Shown piece after piece: positions 11,664-22,935 of a stretch of 64,000 bases of DNA (position 1 is its first letter; the number at the start of each line of letters is the position of its first letter). The stretch is from Gracilariopsis chorda (taxonomy: Eukaryota; Rhodophyta; Florideophyceae; Gracilariales; Gracilariaceae). The DNA lies in NCBI GenBank assembly GCA_003194525.1, contig NBIV01000063.1:186001-250000 (forward strand), given 5' to 3'. The notes under the pieces were generated by a model, which had not been told where the DNA came from, did no database searches, and saw only the letters and a list, made by a program, of their open reading frames with translations. Made by a program: the position numbers and the translations under genes.

Positions 11664-12869
11664 CGTCGCAGCACAGCAGCAGCAAGTGGAGCTCATACCT
11701 TGTACCTCATGTGCCACTCTATCGTTTATAGGCCTGATTCATGATATACAGCAAATAAACCCCTAATTCAAATACTTTCTCCCGGAGACTGCAAGGAGTT
11801 CGCGAGGCCTCATGAACCAGCACCAAACGCACTCCCCTTCAACGATCAAGAATCTGCTTCTTTGTACAAACTTCATAGTCCCATCCCTCGAAAACGAAAC
11901 ACGTTGCCTATCCGGGACTGAGACGAACCACACGCACATCAAAACAGGCCGTAAAAAAGCAATTGCCGGTGGAACATTTCCAGTAAAGACGAGCCGAGGC
12001 TCCTTCGTCACGGAGATCACATCAGTCAGTGACCACTACAGAAAATGGAATAACAGCAAGACAGCACTTCGAATCTCCAAGCTGAGATAATGACCAAGTT
12101 TTTACAAAGCAGATTCATCTGATTGCACGGGAGCAGTATGTTCACAACCCACACATGGTTACTGGCAAATAAATGAAAGGTAGAAGAGCGATCGATGCAA
12201 GTTCGAACCACAGTAGGGGGACTGTGTGTTTCATCTTCATTTTAGATGGAACCGTGCCTGACGAACAGTTCAACGTATGCTGGCACGTGTCGCAGTTGCA
12301 CGCACACGGTCGGATTCCATTTTCCAGTCCTCTCCAATAACATTCGTGAATGCTGTTCTTTGTCAAGGTTGCACGTGTTGCACTGAGAATCTGTTAAGCC
12401 ACCACATATGTACATGTATAAGCCTCAACCGCTGAGAAGGCGCTAGGATAGAGCTCATACACTCTGCCTTGCTCTTTCTTCGTGGGCTTTCTCTAGAATA
12501 CATCAGTGGGCCGTTGTGTCTAGGTCGCGCTCTTATTTTCAACAATGCTCCGAAAAAAATGTAAACAACGCTTCTTCGCCATTCTTTTTTGGTTTTTGAC
12601 GACAGCCTCGAGAACGAGACACGTTTCATAATTTATAATAAACATTAGAGAATTAAGTATTGTTGTTTAAGTGGAAATCACTGTTATTAAACTCATACCA
12701 AAGGTACCGTTGGTACCTGTACTTTTAACAGGGACGCTGTACGTCAATCACAGCGAGTCACCTTGACCACGTGTAAGAAATGCCTCACACGTTTCAAATC
12801 TTGTAATGCTTTTCACGACCAACAAACCGAGGCTGATATAGAAAGCAGATAAATCGAGCCAACTGGATA
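11664..12869. other. Gene-free stretch
   Basis: No supported gene. Minus frames at 12026-12629 and a plus frame at 11812-12090 carry no motif. GTTCGAACC near 12210 resembles a tRNA B box, but no A box or cloverleaf can be drawn around it. Confidence 0.4.
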
Positions 12870-13039
12870 GCCAATTGTAATCATTCATTTGGCGTTTTAC
12901 AGACATATCATTGGTGCTGCAAAGTGCGCAGACCTCTTTGCCAGTAGTATTGCAGCTCTTATCAGATGACAAGAAAACTGCGCAATTCCCAGCACCAATG
13001 ACATGTCTGTAACACGCCAAACGAATGATTACAATTGGC
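12870..13039. repeat. 170-bp element with 50-bp inverted arms
   Basis: Arms 12870-12919 and 12990-13039 are imperfect reverse complements. They start GCCAATTGTAATCATTC and differ at a handful of positions over 50 bp, with about 70 bp between. This looks like a short foldback or MITE element. No clear flanking duplication was found. The TAGAAGCGGCCTTCGGCC module of the neighbouring repeat family begins just outside the right arm. Confidence 0.65.
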
Positions 13040-13429
13040 AACAAGTAGAAGCGGCCTTCGGCCACGGGCGGCGCTGCGCTTCCGCGAAATTAAGATGACT
13101 TCGGGGAACCTGCAGTCCGCTTTTGCTCTCCAAAACTCAGAAACTATTTGAAGACCACTAACGGCCGCAAATATGGGAGTAATATTGTGGCAAAAGAAAT
13201 TATAGACGTTACTCGACCAGAATATGTAGTTCAATGAATGTGCATTTACATATGAATTCGCATTATTGCCTAAATCATGTTTCATAACATGCCTGAATCT
13301 TATTCGCAGGCTTTTCCGTTAATTTTGTGATTCCAGCCACTCAAAATCAGACAGAATATCAATATGAAACAGGAGCAGTCAATACACTATACGCTAAGCT
13401 GCTGCTGCCCAAGCAATTGAGTTTTTACA

Positions 13430-14705
13430 TATAGTAGGGCGAAGCTGCGCTAAATAAAAGTTTTTCATGCGCGTGCAGAAGCATGCAAAGCAATTTATTC
13501 GCGCCCCGCTTTCATCAAATCAAGAGCATCCCCCTCATAAATGCAAAAATGCTTAAAAATGGAGATACAAGAGCAAGTGGCTTTGGGCCACGTGGAAGGG
13601 CCAAACAGTAGGCAGCAAGCATTTTTGATGGTGCTAGTGCTAACTTTTCTAAACTATAGGGAGCTGCTACGTCAAATGAAAGTTTTGCCTGCGCTGAAAA
13701 AAGAGTGCAGTGGGAGTTTTGGCGCACAACATCCATTAAATCAATAATACCCCCCAATTCATGACAAAATCATTAAGAAAAGAGACAAGTTGAAACAGCC
13801 TTCGCCCGTGAACGGCGCTGCGTGCCGCGTTGTTTTTGTAGCTTTGTGTATTTAGTAGCGTTCGGAGGCTCTCTGAGCACTTTATTCGCTTGCGCTCGCA
13901 ATAGCGCTCGTAGAACTTCGATGCGCTGCGGCGCCTAGAGTAGGTAAAGCCGTAGAAGTTTGTTTTTAGGTGCCTAAGTTGACTGCAGTGCCAGCCAATG
14001 ATGAGAAAGCGCGACACGTTGCTTTTTGTAACTGGGTGGCACTGCAGTCTTATGGGAGTGCCAGCCCGTAGGCAGGAGGCTTTGCTGCTGCTGCTGCTGC
14101 TGAATGTTTTAAATGGTAGGGAGGCGTTGCGCCAAATGGCAGTTTTGCATGCGCGTAGAGGAGCATACAGTGCGGTTACTTGGCGCACCCTCTCTATTCA
14201 ATCAAGAACACCCCCCTCATACGCGTGTATATACTTATAGTGGAGAGACAAGTGGAGGCAGCCTTCGGCCGTGGGCGGCGCTGCGCGCCGCGTTGCTTTT
14301 GTAGCTGTGTGTATTTAGTAGCGTTCGGAGGCTCTCCGAGCACTTTGCTCGCTTGCGCTCGCAATAGCGCTCGTAGAACCACGATGTGCCGCGGCGCGTA
14401 GAGTATGTGGAGTCGTAAGGGTTTGTGTTTAGGTACCTAAATTGATTGCAGTGCGAGCCAATGATGAGAAAGCGCGACTCGTTGCTTTTTGTATCTGGGT
14501 GGCACTGCAGTCATTATGGGAGTGCCAGCCAGTAAGCAGCAAGCTTTGCTGCTGCTGCTGCTGCTGCTGCTGAATTGTTTTAATGGTAGGGAGGCATTGC
14601 GCCAAATGGGCGTTTGCATGCGCAAACGGGGGCGTGCAAAGCGAATTTGTGGCGCAACGCCTCCCGTCAGTCAACAACACCCCCCTCATACATGAGCAAA
14701 TCATT
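13430..14705. repeat. Tandem array, ~463-bp units with CTG tract and UUCG hairpin
   Basis: Roughly two and a half related units (about 13540-13996, 13997-14459, 14460-14705), plus a partial unit before 13540. The start of unit 2 (AATGATGAGAAAGCGCG, 13997) recurs 463 bp later at 14460. Each unit holds an ACTGCAG/GCCAGCC inverted motif, a pure (GCT)n tract (five and eight repeats at about 14087 and 14550), a CCCCCTCATA block and a hairpin of the form CGGCCTTCGGCCG (14266 region; a degraded version near 13800). Frames running through the array give poly-Leu or poly-Gln and are not credible genes. The 13040-13429 approach carries a diverged copy of the hairpin module and nothing else. Confidence 0.75.
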
Positions 14706-15219
14706 AAGATTGGGAGTGTTGAGATACATGAGAAGGGTGCCGGCGCTACGTGCAGCTGTGGAAGAGTGATAAAAAGCGTTGAGAAAAACGGGTGGAGAAA
14801 GCAAAAGCAGAAACAGAGTAGTTTAATTCAATGAATGTAGAACGCAAGAAATATGATTAAGGTTGGGGAGGGAGGCAGAACTGAATTGCTTCAGGCATTA
14901 CTGGGTGCAAGATGGCCACAGACATGAGATGAAGTGTATGCGCATTGCGAAATATAAGCTGCGGGCCATGACGGAGCAGCACATGGTCGTTCGTGTGAAC
15001 GCGCGACAATGCCACGTACAACTGACCCGTGCAGAAGATGTCAGACCGTATATCTCCAACCGAGACATCTACCGTCCTTTCCTGTTCTTTGGGAACTTAT
15101 GCTGCAAATGCATGGCAAATGGGAATCTTCCTTCGAATCATGCGAATGTTTGCAAAAGAAAACTCGAAGTCGATACGGTGCAGAAGTTTTAGTTCTATCA
15201 TCTGTACGTTCTAGTCAAA
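14706..15219. other. Gene-free stretch before the Helitron
   Basis: A 109-codon plus frame at 14863-15192 has no ATG start and no motif. The region is more likely the decayed 3' side of the Helitron read in reverse. Confidence 0.35.
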
Positions 15220-18200
15220 TCAAGCCACCTGCATCGTTAACCGATCAACGCACACGACCACGAACAGTATTACATTGACCACATTGAGATGTAGCACGTT
15301 TCGAATGACCATAAGTGGCACACCAATCTTCGAGTCCAAGTTATAAGGCGATACGCCAGTAGGCGCATACTGATAAGCAAACTCAGGAACTATAGTACTA
15401 ACGATGTCGGACTCTGAATTATGTCCAGGATCAGGTTGTAGAGTCGTGGCTGGAGGAAAAGTGAAGCATTCACCAGGAAATAGATCCAGCGGTGCCACAC
15501 AATGTTCATTGACCAACTGATTTGTGGACGACAGGCATTTTGCTGAGATTCATACCCTCCTTGCGTTGGGTTGTAAGCCATTTACATAGGAATCCGTAAG
15601 CGATTTGCGTGCCACCGGTAGATCTGATTAGTAGTGGAGCGTTATTGGATATTGTGTTGCGTGCAATGGAACGTAACAGCGACGCAAATGCCAAATCATT
15701 GGCTTGGCGTTCTTCTTTGGTGAGGTACAGCACTTGAACCGAACAAATTGTCCACAGATCACTCTTTCACGGCAGCTCGTTGGGAATTTTTGTGTACACT
15801 CGTCTAAATTTCCACTACGTTCAGCCTCCATGTATACCTGTGGCAAAACTGGAAGCAGCTGTGAGTAGTTGCCAGATAGAACGATGGTCCAGTGCCCATA
15901 TCGAGTTGGCTTTTCAATTCCAATGCAGAAAAGATCTTTGAGCAACGCATCCATGAGTTCAAAAAGCTTTCGTGAGACCATGGACGCCTCATCGAAGAGG
16001 AGCAGTTGTATTTCACGTCGCAGTTCCGCACGTTGAGATGGGAACAGTACTTCGCCAAAGGGGCTGTAGTGCTGCTCGTACTGTCCTTGTCAGCTACAAC
16101 CAGTCCGAACAGGCTATGTAAAGTGTGGTCACCTTCGTACAACGATGGTACGAGGCCTCTTGTACCAGTCATTTCGGCCAGCATTCCTTTCGAATCAGCG
16201 ATATCGCGAAGGAGGTTGAGCACGTATGTCTTCCCGGTTTCTGCGGATCCTTGCACAAAGAACACCCTTCGAGGAGTGGTGGTTCGCTCGTGCAGCACCG
16301 GCCGTTGTTGCAATGCGTCAATGACTTGTCTTTGGCGAGGTTTTAAGGTGGCGTACCCTAACTGCAACGTTGACACATTTCGCACCACTCGTGTGTCTCG
16401 AATTCTTATAGCTCGACTTGCCTTAGTCAATGCTGCATCATCGTGCTCTAAGTGTTGGGAGAAAAAGCTGTGATCGCTTAGCAGTCTTCCACCATGCCGG
16501 TCCGAGATCTCCACCACATGCGATACATTTTCTGCTTCCGTTTTTGCTCATCGCCTTTATTTATGTCGCTACATAGCGCCTCCCATTTTTTGACAGCCAT
16601 TATCGCTGGAACTGCGGCTTTTCGGTATATTGTGGCAACCAGAAGTCGTAGCTCGGAGGGCGTGCTATAGATCTGCACTGCTTCTTGGAACGCAATATCA
16701 AACTCTGATCCGTCCACAAGCAGTCCGCTTGCAATCGCCGTTTCACTATAAGTTCCATGCTGATCTGCGTTGAGATTCCTTGCGTCAACATAAGAGCTCG
16801 AGTCATGACTCATGAGCAACAAGCAAAGAGCAAACAGTTCAATGTCGGACGGTGAAACACCTCTGATCTTTGCGAAGCACTGGTCGTCCTCCCTGCGCTC
16901 TACCACGTACATGGGCGGATCGCAGTTGTCTGTCGGCCCTTGAGTGATGTCAACGTCGTCTTGAGTAAGCACACGTGCAGGAAGCGTGCAATACAAACGC
17001 ATTTTTTCGAACCAAGAAAGGTAGTCCAGCTTTGCATATGCTCCAGGCCTGGCAAAGTATCTCTCCATTGTAGAAGGCTATGATTCAGAAAAAAGCTGTT
17101 TTGAACCTCTCAGCACAAACTTTCCCTCTCCTTTCAACTGAATGGCCAGTCGTTCTACTTTAGGTACGATGTGAATATGGCCAAACTCAAAAACTCTCCA
17201 AGCTGCGTTGACGGCGCCCATTACACGCGCTCGCATGTATGCACGGATGTCTTTCTGCACCTGTGGCTCTTGTTTCTGCTTGTTCTGCGTGCCTTTCTAA
17301 TTAGCACAACTCAAATCGAGGACCAACTTCTGAGCTTTGGGATGGTTAGAGGCATACTTCATCAGATAGGCCCCTGCACCCCGTCCTTGCGTGCGTTCTA
17401 CGTTGATATGGAAGCGTTATTTCTTGGTCAGAGTTGGTTTGTATGGCACAATCTCTATTTCTTCTTTCCTTCTTCTGCAGTAGATCACGCGATTCGAGCC
17501 TTCTTCAATGTAATTCTCCGGCACAATCATGTTGCTTTTGTATCCAAACGTGATCTGTCCAGCGCCATTCTGGCAATAAGATGAGTGGCGGTGCCTGTGC
17601 ATGGAACGAATGAGGGCACGTAACGCGTCGTCTTCACCAGAAAGGGCCACTTCTGCACGAATCAGGTCATCGATCACATCAACGTCTTCAATTACACCCC
17701 GTCAGCCACAGGAGCATGTGGTGATGAGGCAGGTTGTGTTCTTGAAACAAGCTTTGATGCAAACCCCAAGCACTTCATTACAAAGATGTGCTTCGAGTTC
17801 TTTCCCAAGTCCTTCATGAATTCATTGGTGTACTGGTTTTATACCCTTGCAATCAGATTCGGTCGCTCAAACGGTCGAGGGCGGTTACTCTGTGCCGGAA
17901 ATGCGCTACGATTGCTGGTGTCCATCCCAATGCGCTAGATTTCCTCTTGCCAGATGTTCATGGTGATAATAATAAACAGAGATGGCGGTTATCTCCGTTC
18001 TCTGATCGCCTGTACATCCATGCGATGGTTCTTCCAGTACTCTGCTGAGATGACCTAGTCATTGTGCAGAAAGATCCGTCCCATTGGCGCGAAATAGGAT
18101 GGTGGCATGTGACCGGTTTGCTGTTGTGCTTTCTATATTTCTTGCTCTTGTACAATGCGAGCCCGTTGTTCTCTCTCCAGTAAACGCAGTCGCATGTCCT

Positions 18201-19293
18201 CCATGTTTTTGTGGGCGCAAAGCATCCACCTCTGCATCAACGGTCCACTGTTCAGAAGGATGTTGTCTGAGTACAGTCGTCTTTTCGCGTTCTGAGCCCA
18301 GGTGAGCTCTCGGAGCTTCCACTCGTTGATGCTGAGACCTGAGCTGTACTATATGAAGCCTTCTGGGTCCAGAAACACGCAGATATGAAACATTTCGTGT
18401 TGATCTCCGTACGGGTAGAGAAAAGGCAAAGTGCCTTTCTCTGCCATTTTGGATGCCGGTTTTCGAAGTCGGTACCGCACTTGCGCATTGTTTGCGGCAT
18501 TCACACTTGCCCCATCTCCAGAATCAGTAGCAGCAGCAGCCGTGAATACAGCTTGCTCTTCTGTTACGGTTCCTTCTACCAAGCGCGGTACTTGAAACTC
18601 CACACGTTACAGGCCAGTCGGATTCATGACGAGCGTTCTCATCATGGTTGGCCTCCCACTAGGAGCATCGTCAAGGAGAGGGCCATCACCTGCATGAAAA
18701 GTGCTGACTGTGGCACTTTGCAATCCTTAGTACCCACGTACGACTCCCTCTTCTGCTGCCTGCATGCTGATATTGACGGCGGTTTCTGCATTTTGTTCTT
18801 ATTGTTGCGTGCTAAGCATGGATCGATATCACTCCTGCAAAACATCTGGTTTGGGCAAAATAACGTCGTACAGCTTCGGAAAGATGTCTCGTACGTTGAT
18901 GTCTTGAATGAAAACACGCAAATTAACACGCGCATAGTGAGATGGATCCAGGGAAAGGTGGACCAGTACCCTACAGAAAGCTGTAGTGCGTGTTGTTGTG
19001 TTTCTGCGTTGCCAAACCACGAGCTGTGTTGCCCTTAGGTCTGAGAAAGAAGGGACCGCTTCCTGTCACATAAGAAAATTTCCATGAACGCTTGCATCAT
19101 TGCGTAGAGTGTATTCAAGTTCACGAAATGGCTGTGAAACTCTCTCGGGATATAAAGACTGCGAACAGAATCGGTTCTGTGCCTTGTGCGGAACGTGACG
19201 CCCTATCCTGACATTCTTCTCATTCAACAGCACACCGGTGGTGTCTTTTCCATGAAAAACACAACCGCAGTACGTGCATCTATGAACTTTCAA
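15220..19293 (-). pseudogene. Helitron Rep/helicase protein, multiply broken
   Basis: Minus-strand remnants read in order. A Cys-rich N-terminal segment (HRCTYCGCVF, 19290) comes first. Next is a region resembling Helitron N-terminal blocks (LRVFIQDINVRDIF, about 18930). The Rep conserved block ERPNLIARV follows near 17870, then the HUH motif LPHHHMLLW at 17704-17733 and the Rep tyrosine segment AYLMKYASN near 17370. Helicase pieces follow: GSAETGKTYV (Walker A, about 16240), DEASMVSR (Walker B, about 15990), LSGNYSQLLPVLP (about 15850), and PTGVSPYNL to VPLMVIRN (about 15330). The last helicase motif is absent. Frameshifts and stops separate almost every block. Helitrons replicate by rolling circle from a Rep-nicked end; this copy cannot. 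It is clearly related to the helicase end at 62975-64000. Confidence 0.8.
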
Positions 19294-19451
19294 TGGCCAA
19301 TCCGGGTACGGGTGGGAGACGAGCGTGTGTGAATGTTCGCCGCATCTTCCGAATCGCCTTTCACCCGCAGTGGGAAGCGTCTTAAGTTCCAGAAGCTCTC
19401 AAAAATAGCCGTATTATTCCTGGCTTGGGCTGCCACGGGATTCCACGTATA

Positions 19452-20435
19452 TTACACGGGATACAGTTTTCGATCAGGATGCATGGCAGACTGCATGAAC
19501 GTTGTACCAAGCTGTTGTTGTGGCTGCTGCGGCTGGTGTGAGAAAGTCCGTGTGATCTCATCGTTTTCCATCTCCATCGAAATGGGAATATTTTTCTTCC
19601 TGTTCAGCTTGTGGCGGCGCAGGCTGCTGCGTCGGGTGTAAGGGAGCAGTAAAGATTTTATCCTCTTCCACTTCCATCGGGACTTTATCTGTTCTTCCTC
19701 CTGCTCAGCTTGTGCCATATCAAGCTGCTGTGGTGGCAGTGGTTGCGAAAGAGCAGGGGTGATCCCATGCTCTTCCACGTTCATCGGAACGGGCATCTGC
19801 TCAGCAGGCATCAGTGGGAGAGACGGAGGCATCGGAGGCGGAGGAATCTGACTGGTAAAGCCTCTCACAAACTCCACAAATCCAGGTATTGGGCACGTAG
19901 TTGGTAGACCTGTGATGACACCCACTGGCTACAGTGGGGCTTGTGCTATCTGCAGCTGCAAGCGAAGTAGGTGCAGGAGTAATTTCGTCTCCTTCTACGG
20001 ATGCAACAATAGATCCTTGCACATGTGCTCCACTTCCATTACCTGCCACCTCATCTGAAGCGGGAGGAACTGGTAATCGTTGAGGTCGTCCAGCTTCTGG
20101 CCTTGCACCGCATGAGTTCACTCTGGCTCCTCCAGAATCTGCTCTGGCACTACCAGACTTGGCTCTGGCCACTATTGAATTGGTTCTGCTGCCTCTAGAG
20201 TTGGCGCTGGCACCTCCAGAATTCTCACTGGCACCGCCGGCATTGGCTCGAGCACCCTCGTTATTGGCTCTGGCGCCTCCAGATTTTGCTCTGGCGCCTC
20301 CAGGATTGGCTCCAGCGCCTCGGTATTGGCTCGTGCACCTCCACAATTAGCCGCTGCACCTCCAGAACTCGCCCAAGCACCTCCAGAGATCGGTCCAGAC
20401 CCACCAGAGTTCGGACGTGGACCTCCTCGTGCCAA
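19452..20435 (-). pseudogene. Repeat-rich N-terminal region upstream of the Helitron protein
   Basis: Two minus frames that join by a shift near 20330. The first ATG is at 20435. The product begins with about sixteen 7-residue repeats of the form GGARANS. Next comes a Cys/His segment (CHHRST, then WICGVCERLY), and then, in another frame, a Pro/Gln-rich tail ending near 19452. It lies directly upstream of the Helitron blocks on the same strand. It is probably the N-terminal part of that polyprotein or a companion ORF, but no family match was recognised. Confidence 0.45.
20095..20435 (-). repeat. 21-bp tandem repeats encoding GGAxANS heptads
   Basis: About sixteen imperfect 21-bp units give a Gly/Ala/Arg/Asn/Ser heptad repeat in the minus frames. 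The units differ at several positions, so the array is not freshly expanded. Confidence 0.7.
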
Positions 20436-21060
20436 AGTAACTATAGAAAATAGGACAAAACAATTCTATTTTTCTAGCCCCCTAGAAGCTTTGCCAGAAT
20501 TCCAGAATACTTTCTAAAAGAAAAACGTCGAAAGTGAAAAACTGGGTGCAGTTTGTTGCTTTGCACTTACCAGGCCTAGTGCATGAGCAATTAAAAACAT
20601 TGCCGCAAGACTTATATTTACCCAAAGCAGTCGTGCGAAGCACAGGTACTCTCGACACACTCCTGTTGGATTATGACGGGCGGATTGTGCCCAGCCGGCT
20701 TTCAAGCCGTTTCATGCGTAACCCGCGTTCGGTTGAAAAGATTGGTCTGCCTTTACTCACACACCGAAATTTGCTTTCCGGTCCTAAGGGGTACCACACG
20801 GCGACCTCCCCGGACCCTGCACAGCACGCTGGCATTAGTCCGGGAAACCCTCAGACTTCCTGGATCGCCGTCAAATGACCAATATGTCAGAGAGGAGCAC
20901 CTGACTTTTCCCAGAACCATGGTACTCAGTGGGTTACTCTTGTGGCGACCTGCACAGGAGCTTGGCCTTGCCATGATCCCAGGCCAGCAATAATGCCCAA
21001 ACTAGCAAAAGGTTACGACACTGCACTATTGGCTAAGCCTGAAATGGGAGGTGAGAATAG
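20436..21060. other. Intergenic, nothing recognised
   Basis: The 114-codon plus frame at 20534-20878 has no ATG start and no motif. Confidence 0.4.
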
Positions 21061-21810
21061 TGGTTGAGGTTAGCAAGGGAGATGATTTTTGCACTGCTCC
21101 CGTGCAGTAAATATGCTCTGTGCATTGTTCTCCACTGGTGCAGTGCAAAAATGCATCCACCTGTCGCTCAAGGCAGCTACTGGTACGTGGCTGGCATTGC
21201 AATCATTTTGTGTATTGCCAGCTATTCAGAAGCAGCGGCATTCAACACGAAGCAGCTGCCAATTAGCTTTGAACTTTGCTGCTGCTGCTAATAGTTTTGG
21301 ATAGAAGGGACGCTGATCGCCAAGAGACTTTTTTATCCAGGCTCAAAAGGGCGTGCAGGCTTATTTTCGAAACAACTCCGACCAATCAACAACTACCCCC
21401 TCATACGTCAATACATCTATATAGTGGAAAGGAAAGAAGAAGCGGCCTTCGGCCGCTGGCCGGGCTGCGCGATGCTGAATGATGGGCACGTCGGGGGATC
21501 TGCAGGGCGGTTCTACTCGCTATTGCTGGCAAACGGCCTATCAACCAATTAGGGCCGTGGCGCTGAGAGTTAATACGGAATAGAATTGCAATTGAGTGCC
21601 TGCGCGCTGGATATTGGCTAGCACTGCAGTAGTCCGTGAAGGGTACAGTAGATTGTAATTGGCTGGCACATGCAAAATGACTGCAATGCTAGCCAATGTG
21701 CAGTGCGATGGCTGGCAGTGCTACAGTGCCAGCCACTGAGCAGCTACGGCAGTCAACAAGCAGCAGCACCCAGTAGGCTTTGAGCTTTGCGGCTGCTGAA
21801 CTTTTTCGGC
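21061..21810. repeat. Dispersed copy of the CTG/UUCG-hairpin repeat
   Basis: Shares modules with the array at 13.4-14.7 kb: a GCTGCTGCT tract (21280), CCCCCTCATA (21390), ATATAGTGG and the hairpin GCGGCCTTCGGCCGC (21441-21455). It also has a near-perfect palindrome around GCTGGCAGTGCTACAGTGCC (21711-21730). No coding potential. It abuts the truncated left LTR of element A and may have removed its 5' part. Confidence 0.6.
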
Positions 21811-21969
21811 GTCGAAGCATTATGTTTTTGGTCTTATAACAAGATTAATGTCGTCGGGAAGGGGGGTACTTAACGAACTAGAGAGAGACAAGCAGAGAGG
21901 AAGAACAATATCGACCAGTCAGAGAATAAAATTCTATATCCTTCCAATCATTTTACATACCTTGTCGCA
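21810..21969 (+). repeat. Element A left LTR, 5'-truncated
   Basis: Matches 53796-53961 through GGTCTTATAACAAG, GTCGTCGGGAAGG, AACTAGAGAGAGA, CAGAGAATAAA and the end ACATACCTTGT. The first part of the LTR is missing. TGGTAAGCATCACTG directly after it (21971) is a plausible tRNA primer-binding site. Confidence 0.7.
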
Positions 21970-22215
21970 CTGGTAAGCATCACTGCAATAGAAGCTTCGA
22001 ACCCCTTTCTGTGGATCAATCTCAAGCCGAATAAACCGAAATGCTTAAATGGGAGCCGCGACTTTCTTGTGGTCAACATCTGGCTGTACAAGGTGGAGCA
22101 GTACCCTGTGCTGGTTCAAGTCGCCAATGCAGATGTTGTGCTTTCCGATGCTATTGGCAGATCGTTTGCCACTACGCTTCTAACTGTTATAGCAGCAGTT
22201 TGATGGTTTACGGTT

Positions 22216-22595
22216 TTGATGGCTAATGAAGTCCTACAGTCTTGTGGTAGTTTTATTGCAGCTATTAGAACTAAATTTGTACCAAAAGATCATGAACGCC
22301 AAGCTCGAGATTACCTTAGAGCTTGCAAACAAAGTAGCACGGTCGCCAACTACCTTTCAGACTTTCAAAATATTGTGCTTACCATTTCGGATATGAGTGC
22401 AAGGGAAAAGTGGGACAAATTTTTTTAGTGTTTTTAAGCCAAAGATAAAATTCGAATTCCACAAGTGGAGTTGCGCTGAATTCGAAAAAGCAACGAAAAT
22501 TACAATGCTCATGGGAGCCGCTTTTGCAGGTGTTTAAATTGACTCAAAGTCTTCTGGTTCAGCTTCAAGTTCTTTCTTGACACGAAATGCAGCGT
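22216..22595 (+). pseudogene. Element A gag fragment
   Basis: The frame from 22216 (ATG at 22219) reads ARDYLRACKQSSTVANYLSD, the pattern of the Ty3/gypsy retrotransposon gag domain. It stops at 22426 and continues with a shift (FEKATKITMLMGAAF). It is followed by a Ser-rich linker and then the left end of the inserted DNA element. The zinc-knuckle end of the same gag lies at 40219 on the far side of the insertion. Confidence 0.6.
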
Positions 22596-22620
22596 ATCGT
22601 CGGTGTTTTCGGGATGCTAG
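22596..22620 (+). repeat. Left terminal inverted repeat of the 17.6-kb element
   Basis: Starts ATCGTCGGTGTT and ends ATGCTAG. It is the inverse of 40194-40218 with two mismatches. Confidence 0.6.
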
Positions 22621-22935
22621 TTTGGCATTCAGAAGGCAAAGAATTAAAATGAACGAATAACGACTCTTCAAACCCAATTTTGAATGAATCAAATTCTCAA
22701 AATAATTCCATCCATAGCACAGAGCTAGTTTGTTTGGGACAAAAGACTAGCAGTATACTGTATACTAGACATTTCCCAGTTTCTTTGGAGGCAAAACTAG
22801 TGCCAGACTCCACTAATACCTACCCTCTCAGGTGCAGGTGGAATCCAAATCTTACTGGTCCGGAGCGAGTGCCCCTTCAAATAGCAAAATAGAATAGATA
22901 GAATAGATACATAGCGTTTACATAACCAAATAGCT

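Noticed and set aside
12195..12225. A tRNA gene suggested by GTTCGAACC
   Set aside because: No A box and no acceptor stem or anticodon arm can be drawn.
13541..14704. Poly-Leu and poly-Gln proteins from the CTG tracts
   Set aside because: They are readings of a tandem non-coding repeat. No unit keeps the same open frame.
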